From Enterovibrio qingdaonensis (GTDB lineage Bacteria; Pseudomonadota; Gammaproteobacteria; Enterobacterales; Vibrionaceae): a DNA stretch of 64,000 bases. Location of the stretch: positions 1 through 64,000 of the forward strand of contig NZ_JAJUBB010000010.1 in assembly GCF_028683135.1 (NCBI RefSeq), read 5' to 3'. Below the pieces are notes generated by a model. It was not told the DNA's origin and made no database searches. It worked only from the letters and a program-made list of their open reading frames with translations. Positions within the stretch are counted from its first letter, which is position 1. The number at the start of each line of letters is the position of its first letter. Of this stretch, positions 39,362 through 46,153 are shown in pieces. Position numbers and translations under genes: made by a program.

Positions 39362-40082
39362 TTTTCTTGGCTCGCCTATGGATGTGGCGACAATGGAAGA
39401 AACTGTTATACATATTGAGAAAAATTTATCAGAAGGCAACTTTCTTCAACACGTGGTTGTTAACGTCGCCAAAATAGTCAACATGCGAAAAGACCCCTCT
39501 CTGGCTGATTCGGTAAAAGCTTGTGATGTAATTAATATCGATGGTATGGGGGTAGTCTTTGGCGCGCGATTTCTGGGACATGACGTCACTGAGAGAGTCG
39601 CGGGTGTAGATCTCTTTCATGAGTTATTAAAAATGAGCGCAGAAAAAGACTTCCCTGTTTTTCTTCTTGGCGCAACAAGTGAAACCGTAAAAAAGACGAC
39701 AGAAACTGTCCAACACCTTTACCCCAAACTCACAATAGCTGGATACAACGACGGTTATTTTTGGGACGATGAAGAAACTGTAGTGCGTAAAATACGAGAG
39801 TCTGGCGCAAAACTGTTATTCGTCGCTATTACGTCTCCCAAAAAAGAGAATTTCATCAACAAATGGCGTGATCAGTTAGGGGTCGACTTCGTAATGGGTG
39901 TTGGAGGTACTTTTGACGTGGTTGCTGGGAAAGTCAATCGAGCCCCCATTTGGATGCAAAAGAACGGACTAGAATGGCTTTATCGCGTTATACAAGAACC
40001 CCGCAGAATGTGGAAAAGGTATTTAGTAACAAATACAACTTTTGCTTGGTTACTCCTTAAAGAAAAAAGAAAAATCAAATAA
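39348..40082 (+). CDS. WecG/TagA/CpsF-family glycosyltransferase
   Basis: GT26-family transferase of 244 residues; the best-known member, WecG, transfers ManNAcA to lipid-linked GlcNAc in common-antigen synthesis. Family segments are NVAKIVNMRKD, NIDGMGVVFGARFLG, VTERVAGVDLF, FLLGATSET and GVGGTFDVVAGKVNRAP. I choose the ATG at 39348, with GGGA upstream, over one four codons earlier with no ribosome site. The start overlaps the preceding gene by 14 bases. Since wecB and wecC in this locus make UDP-ManNAcA, a ManNAcA transferase role fits well but is an inference. Confidence 0.88.
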   Translation: MKRINFLGSPMDVATMEETVIHIEKNLSEGNFLQHVVVNVAKIVNMRKDPSLADSVKACDVINIDGMGVVFGARFLGHDVTERVAGVDLFHELLKMSAEKDFPVFLLGATSETVKKTTETVQHLYPKLTIAGYNDGYFWDDEETVVRKIRESGAKLLFVAITSPKKENFINKWRDQLGVDFVMGVGGTFDVVAGKVNRAPIWMQKNGLEWLYRVIQEPRRMWKRYLVTNTTFAWLLLKEKRKIK

Positions 40083-40154
40083 CAAATCCCCTCTCCATCG
40101 AAGTTATATCTATTATCGGTGGGAAAATTCATACGATTAAATAAAGGTAACATT

Positions 40155-42308
40155 ATGCGAAATATATTTTGCACCATGTTTATGCTTTTTAGCACTCAAA
40201 CCTTCGCACTAAATACCAGTTACAGTGCGTTAGTATTCGGTGATTTTACATCGCCGCATTCTGGAAGTAATGGCCCACTGGCGATCGGCGAAGATGCTGA
40301 TTTAAACGGCTACAGTATATTTAACGATTTTTCAGACTTCCCAAATAGCGAATATTCTTTGACTGTAGGTGGTGACCTTACTTACAAAAGCGGTCGTGTC
40401 TATAGAGGTAACGTTATAGTCAATGGTGACATTGAGGACGTTAATCATACCGTTTTCCTCGGTATGGCTGAAACTAGCACTATCACAGGATCCGCAGACC
40501 TACCTATTGATTTTGATAATCTAGAAGAAGATATAATCAATTACTCCACCACACTTAGTAAATTGGAGAATGTTGGAACAGTCGAAGCACTTTGGGGCGG
40601 CCTTTATCTGAAAGGTGATTGCACCAGCGACATGCAAGTTTTTAATCTCGATGGTTATAAACTCGAAAAATCACATACGATCGCTCTTAGCTGTATACCT
40701 GAGAATGCGACGGTGATAGTGAATATTAGTGGCGATAAATCTGGATTTAGCCCACTAAGCAATAAAAGCCTACAAGACTTCGTGCCACACCGCTCCAAAA
40801 CAATATTTAATCTTTTTGAAGCGACGTCACTGAAATTGTCCGGTGTATCAATAGAAGGATTGGTCCTCGCACCTCATGCTGATGTTTCCGCTCCATCAGG
40901 CACCTCCAACGTCGGCATCATCGCCGACAGTTTTGAAGGCTCAATGTTTTTGGGCTATCAACCTTTCGACGGACAAATTCTGACTTCCCCGCTTGAGGCT
41001 GATTTAAAATGGCACTGGGAGAGTAGCACATTCATGCCTGAGTACGATCAGGTGATGATGACGCCAGTTACCGGCCAACTTAATGATGACAACGGTGACG
41101 GCGTGATAGATAACCGAGATGTCGCAGACGTTGTTTTTGTGAGCTTTCAAGGCAGCAAGTATTCGAGTGCTGGTGTCCTAAGGGCAGTTAGTGGAAAAGA
41201 TGGCTCTGATTTGTGGACTTACAACGACGGTCCGGTTTGGGCAGATCCTCGCTATTCTCCTGCAATTGCAGATATGGATAACGATGGCATTGTGGAAATT
41301 ATTGTAGGCCACAGAGAGGCCCGCTCCGTTTACGTCGTAGACAATGTTGGTTCAATTCAAGATTCCATTAAATACGCAGGATACAGAAACATCGCAATCG
41401 CCGATATCAACTCGGATTCAAACCCTGAAATACTTCTCGCAGATGGCGTCTATTCGTATAACAACGGTTATCTCTATCGATTCGCGACATGGGGGCCAGA
41501 CCCAATTGCGGTTGATGTCGATCTCGATGGCAGCATGGAAGTATTTGCTAACGCATCTCTCTACAATCAATTTGGCGACATTGTATGGTCAGACACTTCA
41601 AAGCATGACTTTTTTTGGTTTTCCGCCGTTGCAAACCTAGACTCAGATCCTGAGCCCGAGTTTGTTACGTCTATCCCTGGAGCAGATGCTAACTCATATC
41701 AACTGTTGGCCGTCTATGAACACGACGGACAGTTGAAATGGCAAGTGGAAGATCAGTCCAAGCAGGGAGGCGGCGTTCAAGCTATCTCGAGCTTCCTTGG
41801 TAACAATGAATTAGGCATCGTTTCAGCTTCCATGGATAAGGTTTCCATGTATGACACAAACGGGAATCTCGTTTGGTCTTACACCATCGATGATGTTTCC
41901 AGCTATAAAGTTGGAGTATCAGCTTACGACTTTGACGCAGACGGTCGAGATGAGGTGATCGTTCAGGACCAATTCCAGATAGCGGTTTTAGATGGTAAAA
42001 CTGGTCAGGAGCGCTTGGTTATCGAGAACTCCAGTGCGACGCTTTATGAATACCCAATTGTCGTCGATCTTGAGGGCGACAACAATGCAGAGCTCATTGT
42101 TGTTTCAAACAATTTCGACCCAAGATACAACACACATTCCGGCGTGCGAGCCTTTGAATCGGAAGACGGTGATTGGAAAAACGCTACTCGCATTTGGAAC
42201 CAGCACTCTTACCATCAAACCAACATTACACAAGATGGTAAAATTCCACAGTACGAAATGCCTAGCTGGCTTCTCAACAACACCTATCGTTCTAGCACCT
42301 TAAAATAA
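40155..42308 (+). CDS. Secreted choice-of-anchor A plus beta-propeller protein
   Basis: A 717-residue exported protein. Signal peptide residues 1-18 (cleavage after TFA). A choice-of-anchor A domain spans about 20-290 (ALVFGDF, GPLAIGEDADLNGY, VGGDL, NVIVNGDI, SIEGLVLAPHADV). An FG-GAP/VCBS-like propeller spans about 300-650 with seven Asp-rich motifs, near residues 311, 373, 417, 454, 495, 592 and 638, of the form DxDxDGxxE. The ATG at 40155 has AAAGGTAA upstream. It ends at a terminator. No sortase, PEP-CTERM or membrane anchor is visible. The Vibrio matrix proteins RbmC and Bap1 also use such propellers, so a matrix role is plausible but unproven. Confidence 0.72.
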   Translation: MRNIFCTMFMLFSTQTFALNTSYSALVFGDFTSPHSGSNGPLAIGEDADLNGYSIFNDFSDFPNSEYSLTVGGDLTYKSGRVYRGNVIVNGDIEDVNHTVFLGMAETSTITGSADLPIDFDNLEEDIINYSTTLSKLENVGTVEALWGGLYLKGDCTSDMQVFNLDGYKLEKSHTIALSCIPENATVIVNISGDKSGFSPLSNKSLQDFVPHRSKTIFNLFEATSLKLSGVSIEGLVLAPHADVSAPSGTSNVGIIADSFEGSMFLGYQPFDGQILTSPLEADLKWHWESSTFMPEYDQVMMTPVTGQLNDDNGDGVIDNRDVADVVFVSFQGSKYSSAGVLRAVSGKDGSDLWTYNDGPVWADPRYSPAIADMDNDGIVEIIVGHREARSVYVVDNVGSIQDSIKYAGYRNIAIADINSDSNPEILLADGVYSYNNGYLYRFATWGPDPIAVDVDLDGSMEVFANASLYNQFGDIVWSDTSKHDFFWFSAVANLDSDPEPEFVTSIPGADANSYQLLAVYEHDGQLKWQVEDQSKQGGGVQAISSFLGNNELGIVSASMDKVSMYDTNGNLVWSYTIDDVSSYKVGVSAYDFDADGRDEVIVQDQFQIAVLDGKTGQERLVIENSSATLYEYPIVVDLEGDNNAELIVVSNNFDPRYNTHSGVRAFESEDGDWKNATRIWNQHSYHQTNITQDGKIPQYEMPSWLLNNTYRSSTLK

Positions 42309-42319
42309 CGTAGGTTCTC

Positions 42320-42354
42320 GGGACTTGGGGCAATTAAGCACCAAGTCCCTTTTA
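42320..42354 (+). terminator. Intrinsic terminator inside the locus, after the secreted protein
   Basis: A perfect nine-base stem GGGACTTGG/CCAAGTCCC with a 12-base loop, followed by TTTTATTT. It divides the ops-led part from the 3' VpsP/VanZ-like part unless RfaH-modified polymerase reads through. Confidence 0.82.
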
Positions 42355-42409
42355 TTTATAGAAGTACTGGAATTGTAATTTTGTTATCTCTTTGGGTACG
42401 AAGCAATCT

Positions 42410-43042
42410 ATGAAAGTCAGTTATGTTTCTGCAGTATTACTCTTATTCTCATTACTCTTGCTCATCTTCAGCCAACTCACGTTACAAAATGCCCTCACAT
42501 CCAAAGCGATGGTATCTAGAATTACACATTTTTCTGAACACGCTAATTTGGATATTCGCCAAAACGATCAACATCTCGGAGCATCAGAGTTAGCCACCGT
42601 TGTTGTCACAGCACACCAACTCAATAGTGCGTCTATGTTCAACCAGTGGCTTTCGTATCTTGGTCATGATGCTCGAACGAATGACTACTCAAGTTCTCTG
42701 CTGTTGACCAGTTCTTATTTGCGCCCTACTTGGGCAAATACCTATGTTGAATTGGCAAAGCTTGCTGAATCACCTAAGGATGCGGAAGCGTTTCGCTCTC
42801 TCGCGTCTCTCTTTGGGCCCTATTCACTATCAAGCCGTCTTATGTTGGTTGACAGTGCTTTTTCTAACTGGGAATCCATGCAGGTGGAGAATAGAGTTTA
42901 TGCCTCTCAGCACCTCGTTTCTCTAGCCAGCAGTTGGCGACATCGCAACGCACTAAACACCATGATCACCTATTCAGGCGGTAAACAGCGCATCTGTAAT
43001 CTTTTGGCGTTTAATAAAGTAAAGGTGCAGGCTTGTGTCTAA
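42410..43042 (+). CDS. VpsP-like single-pass membrane protein
   Basis: A 210-residue protein with one N-terminal hydrophobic helix (about residues 5-24) and a mostly helical periplasmic domain containing SSYLRPTWANTYVELAKLAE. It recalls the VpsP family of vibrio exopolysaccharide clusters, and its position directly before a VanZ-like gene matches the vpsP-vpsQ order. Function unknown. I use the ATG at 42410; a TTG six codons upstream is possible. The next gene overlaps it by eight bases. Confidence 0.6.
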   Translation: MKVSYVSAVLLLFSLLLLIFSQLTLQNALTSKAMVSRITHFSEHANLDIRQNDQHLGASELATVVVTAHQLNSASMFNQWLSYLGHDARTNDYSSSLLLTSSYLRPTWANTYVELAKLAESPKDAEAFRSLASLFGPYSLSSRLMLVDSAFSNWESMQVENRVYASQHLVSLASSWRHRNALNTMITYSGGKQRICNLLAFNKVKVQACV

Positions 43043-43430
43043 TGTTTCTAAAGGCCCTTTATTTGCACTGGTCGTTTTTGTCACCCTTTTGGGCTGCGCA
43101 TCTGTTCTTAAGTCTGCTGGGATTTTGGCCGAACAAATTCGGGCAACGGAAGTCCTGATGGGTGGCGACATTTATCTCCACCTTTGTGGCTCTTTTATCC
43201 TCGGCATGCTTTGTCGGCTAACTACACAAAGAAAAATCTGCTTTGGGTTACCACCCGCGACTCTCTTCGTTTTGGTGTTGGTCGTGTTAGATGAGTCATT
43301 ACAGTCGCTCATTCCTTCAAGACAATTCTCTTGGTTAGATATGGCGGTCAACGTTGTTGGCGTGTTGTTTGGTACATATTTTTGCAGTGTTATTGCGATA
43401 GCGTGGTCAAAAAACAAAGCGACTCACTGA
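43035..43430 (+). CDS. VanZ-like small membrane protein (VpsQ position)
   Basis: A 131-residue inner-membrane protein with four hydrophobic segments and the VanZ-family core LDESLQSLIPSRQFSWLDMAVNVVG, in which the acidic and SR residues are conserved (here quoted across residues 75-99). The start is GTG at 43035, overlapping the preceding gene by eight bases. VanZ-like proteins occur in many polysaccharide loci, including the vpsQ position in V. cholerae as I recall it. Biochemical role unknown. Confidence 0.72.
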   Translation: MSNVSKGPLFALVVFVTLLGCASVLKSAGILAEQIRATEVLMGGDIYLHLCGSFILGMLCRLTTQRKICFGLPPATLFVLVLVVLDESLQSLIPSRQFSWLDMAVNVVGVLFGTYFCSVIAIAWSKNKATH

Positions 43431-43460
43431 TCGACCATCCCGTGTCTTTCGTTGACATTT

Positions 43461-43483
43461 TATATCATCTCAAATCTGATATA
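43461..43483. promoter_or_regulatory. Inverted repeat within the promoter of the small secreted protein
   Basis: TATATCA and TGATATA form perfect seven-base arms around nine bases. A TTGACA hexamer at 43452-43457 lies just upstream. The repeat would overlap the core promoter of the gene at 43527, so a repressor or activator site is plausible. Confidence 0.4.
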
Positions 43484-43526
43484 GTTTCTTTAATCAAAGT
43501 GTTGAAACCACTTTCAAGGAAGAATT

Positions 43527-43988
43527 ATGAAATTTGCCGCTACTCTTTTAGGCGCGACTACCTTAGCGTTTTCTTCATTTACGTTTGCGTTCGAAAGCGA
43601 TGAACAGCGTGATGCGATATTGCTTCAGCTTGGCGATGCGCCAACGGAAGAAACGTATCAAAGCGTTTTGATCGAAAATGCCGAGCATGCTGTCGATATT
43701 TTGGCGTTGCTACTTGGCATGGACGGAGTTGACCCTCAACTCGCTGTTCAAGCCGCTATGACAGCAGCCCCAGATAGTGCACTGGAAATCGCGCAGATTG
43801 CTCGTGATGCTGGTGTTGCGAGTGAGAACATTACAACAGCAGCCCTGTTGGCTGGGGTCGATCCGACGCAAATCGCAGAGGCAACCGCCGCGGGTATTCA
43901 AACTGCCGCAGTAGGGCCTGCTCCACCAGCAGCTCCTGCAGTTGGCGGCCAAGGTGGTGGTGGCACGGATGTTATCTCGCCTAATTAA
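43527..43988 (+). CDS. Small secreted Ala/Gly-rich protein of unknown family
   Basis: A 153-residue exported protein: signal peptide to about residue 21 (FTFA), an acidic helical domain (about 25-125), then a low-complexity Pro/Ala/Gly tail (PAPPAAPAVGGQGGGGT) ending ISPN. It has no cysteine or membrane helix. Two related helical units, GVDPQLAVQAAMTAAP and GVDPTQIAEATAAG, flank a third similar segment, GVASENITTAALLA, suggesting a short internal repeat. It has its own promoter-like region with AAGGAAG as ribosome site, and a terminator. I do not recognise the family; a periplasmic or matrix-associated role is a guess from position. Confidence 0.7.
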   Translation: MKFAATLLGATTLAFSSFTFAFESDEQRDAILLQLGDAPTEETYQSVLIENAEHAVDILALLLGMDGVDPQLAVQAAMTAAPDSALEIAQIARDAGVASENITTAALLAGVDPTQIAEATAAGIQTAAVGPAPPAAPAVGGQGGGGTDVISPN

Positions 43989-44016
43989 GAGATGTCGTCA
44001 CACCATTAGCCTTTAG

Positions 44017-44041
44017 AAGCCCAGCGTTCGTTGGGCTTTTT
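44017..44041 (+). terminator. Terminator after the small secreted protein
   Basis: Seven-base stem AAGCCCA/TGGGCTT, extendable inward, followed by a T run. Confidence 0.88.
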
Positions 44042-44067
44042 GTTGTACTCTCATCAAGAGATTTTGT

Positions 44068-45483
44068 ATGGCTTCCTTAGAGCGATTTTCTTTTTATTCC
44101 CTTCTTTTACTGATTATCTGGCTCCCCATTCCATTAGGCAGCAACCGAGATTGGGCCTGGGCAATCGCAGAAATTTGGATAGCCCTTCAATCGATCCTAC
44201 TCATCCTCGCCTATCGCGGTAACTTACCTTCTGAGCCCATCAAGCGTTATAAATGCCTGCTGTTTGGCCTAGCCTTCTTTCAGGTATGGGTGTTATTTCA
44301 AGCACTTCCCCTTCCTTGGGACATGCTCTCGTTCTTTTCACAAAAAAGCGCGGATATCTATCAACTTGTTGGCGCACCAACGGGGTTTATCTCCCTTGAT
44401 TCTCGAATGACACTCACCTCACTGTTTAAAGGTGTGGCCTATACGCTTTTCGTGCTTAACGCTATTTTCTTGGTGAATTCGAGTCAACGGCTTAAACAAG
44501 TCGTCCTAGCAATCGTCATAAGTGGTACGTTTCAGGCGTTTTACGCGGCAATGGTTGTATTGCTTGATATGACAGAAAGCCCGGTATTTGGCTTCACTGA
44601 AAAAGGAATCGCCACGGGTTCATTTGTCTATAAAAACCATCTCGCCAATTATCTTATGATGACGTTGTGTATGGGGCTGGGTCTGATTGTTGCACAGCTT
44701 CACACAAGCCCTTCAGACTCACGTTTTGTGTTCATCAAAAGGCTGTTAGAAGGCATTCTGAGCCGGAAAATGTACATCCGCTTATGTCTTATTATCATGG
44801 TTATCGCGCTTGTCATGACGCGATCTCGCATGGGAAATACCGCCTTTTTTGCAGCAACGGCCATCGGCGGGATCATCGCGCTGATTTTTTATAAGAACAA
44901 ACCCCGAGCGTTGACGGCATTGGTTGGTAGTGTGATTGCGATAGATACTATCGTAGTCGGCGCATTATTTGGCCTGGACAAAGTGAAGCAACGCCTCGTC
45001 GAAACATCACTCGGCGCGGAATCTCGAGACCAAGTGGTGATTTGGTCACTCGATATCATTCGCGATTTCCCGTTTACCGGGACAGGCATGGCGAGTTTTT
45101 ACACGATCTTTCCGATGTATTCTAAAGCAGACATAGGGTTCTATGACCATGCACACAATGACTACGTGCAGTTTCTCGTAGAAGCGGGAATTCCTGCGAC
45201 ACTGCTGTTGGGTTTTGTTGTCCTCTATGCATTTTGGCGGGCTTTTTCTACCATCAGGACTCGACATAGCAAAACAATGAAAGGCATCGCGCTAGGTTGC
45301 ATCATGTCCATCATAGGGATGCTCATTCACATCAGCGTCGACTTTAACCTTCAGCCGATGGCGAATGCCCTCACCTTTATATTGATTCTATTCCTTGCGA
45401 ACGCGAGTGCTGTATTGCCAGCAATGGGAGAGCTCGTCTCTCCTTCGGCTCAGAACGATACAAAAGAGGTCGCGCATGTTTGA
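44068..45483 (+). CDS. O-antigen ligase/polymerase superfamily protein (second in locus)
   Basis: A 471-residue inner-membrane protein with about eleven hydrophobic helices and the Wzy_C signature region ending HAHNDYVQFLVEAGIP. The segments FVYKNHLANYL and TRSRMGNTAFF are typical of the family. It is larger than the other Wzy-like protein (393 residues). It lies after a terminator and overlaps the phosphatase gene by eight bases. It could be a ligase, a second polymerase or an EPS-specific polymerase of the Vps chassis; sequence alone does not decide. Confidence 0.82.
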   Translation: MASLERFSFYSLLLLIIWLPIPLGSNRDWAWAIAEIWIALQSILLILAYRGNLPSEPIKRYKCLLFGLAFFQVWVLFQALPLPWDMLSFFSQKSADIYQLVGAPTGFISLDSRMTLTSLFKGVAYTLFVLNAIFLVNSSQRLKQVVLAIVISGTFQAFYAAMVVLLDMTESPVFGFTEKGIATGSFVYKNHLANYLMMTLCMGLGLIVAQLHTSPSDSRFVFIKRLLEGILSRKMYIRLCLIIMVIALVMTRSRMGNTAFFAATAIGGIIALIFYKNKPRALTALVGSVIAIDTIVVGALFGLDKVKQRLVETSLGAESRDQVVIWSLDIIRDFPFTGTGMASFYTIFPMYSKADIGFYDHAHNDYVQFLVEAGIPATLLLGFVVLYAFWRAFSTIRTRHSKTMKGIALGCIMSIIGMLIHISVDFNLQPMANALTFILILFLANASAVLPAMGELVSPSAQNDTKEVAHV

Positions 45484-45919
45484 CCGAATTCTCGTCGTTT
45501 GCACCGCCAATATCTGCCGATCTCCCGTAGCTGAAGTATTACTAAAGGAGATACTCCCTAATCATACGGTAGAATCAGCGGGAACCATGGTATCTGCCAG
45601 TAAGTTAACCAACGCCAGTGCCCATCACTACTCTCTGCAGGTGTGTGCGGAACACGGCTTTGATCTATCTTGTCATGCGGCGCGCCAACTCAGTCCCGAG
45701 CTGTGTGCCCAGTTTGACCTGATATTAGTCATGTCGCATGACCACATTGAGGAAGTCGCCCAGCTTTCGCCAGGCTCAAGAAGCAAAACAATGTTGCTCG
45801 GGCAATGGATAGGACAAGGAGATATTGATGATCCTGTCCACCAGCCCAAAGAGGCCTTTGATTCTCTGTTTCGCACCTTGGTGCGCGCAACCGACGCTTG
45901 GGTACAGAAGCTCACATAA
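45476..45919 (+). CDS. wzb: Low-molecular-weight protein-tyrosine phosphatase (Wzb-like)
   Basis: Cytoplasmic phosphatase expected to dephosphorylate the Wzc-like kinase at 22714. The 147-residue protein has the P-loop C9-T-A-N-I-C-R15-S16 with nucleophile C9 and the general-acid pair D119-P120. The start is the ATG at 45476, with AGAGG upstream, overlapping the preceding gene by eight bases; a longer frame lacks family similarity. In E. coli wzb lies directly before wzc; here the two sit at opposite ends of the locus, which suggests that the export module brackets the variable genes. Confidence 0.92.
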   Translation: MFDRILVVCTANICRSPVAEVLLKEILPNHTVESAGTMVSASKLTNASAHHYSLQVCAEHGFDLSCHAARQLSPELCAQFDLILVMSHDHIEEVAQLSPGSRSKTMLLGQWIGQGDIDDPVHQPKEAFDSLFRTLVRATDAWVQKLT

Positions 45920-45967
45920 GCGAGGTAACTAAGACTGCACCGGCAATTGCATTGAAAATAGATAAAA

Positions 45968-45994
45968 AAAATCCGCCCTCGTGGCGGATTTTTT
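45968..45994. terminator. Terminator at the end of the polysaccharide locus
   Basis: A ten-base stem AAAATCCGCC/GGCGGATTTT with a five-base loop. It is flanked by A and T runs, so it can also stop minus-strand transcripts coming from gsk. Confidence 0.9.
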
Positions 45995-46055
45995 CTTTCC
46001 AAGAACAAAACTCAACGTCGTTGATTTGAATCTCAAATCATTGGCTCTGAGGCTA

Positions 46056-46153
46056 GGTAGCAATTGAGCGAGTCACTGGGCGCTTAGTTTACTAAGTGAC
46101 GAGTGCGAGTTCATGCAGCTAACGCAGAATCAGAACCAAGGATGACGAAATTA
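46056..46153. repeat. ERIC-like intergenic repeat overlapping the gsk stop
   Basis: A 98-base stretch aligns without gaps to the 3' part of the ERIC consensus as I remember it, with roughly two thirds identity. Shared blocks include CTGGG-GCTT, CTAAGTGAC and CATGCAGCTAACGC, and the end is ATGACGAAATTA. The central GCTTAG/CTAAG arms form the usual hairpin. It ends inside gsk and contributes its TAA stop codon. The 5' third of a full ERIC is not clear; a separate hairpin (TGATTTGA/TCAAATCA, 46022-46040) lies there. Confidence 0.55.

Noticed and set aside
40155-42308. PEP-CTERM/exosortase substrate
   Set aside because: Choice-of-anchor A proteins often carry such a tail, but this C-terminus has neither a PEP motif nor a hydrophobic helix followed by basic residues, and no exosortase is encoded in the window.
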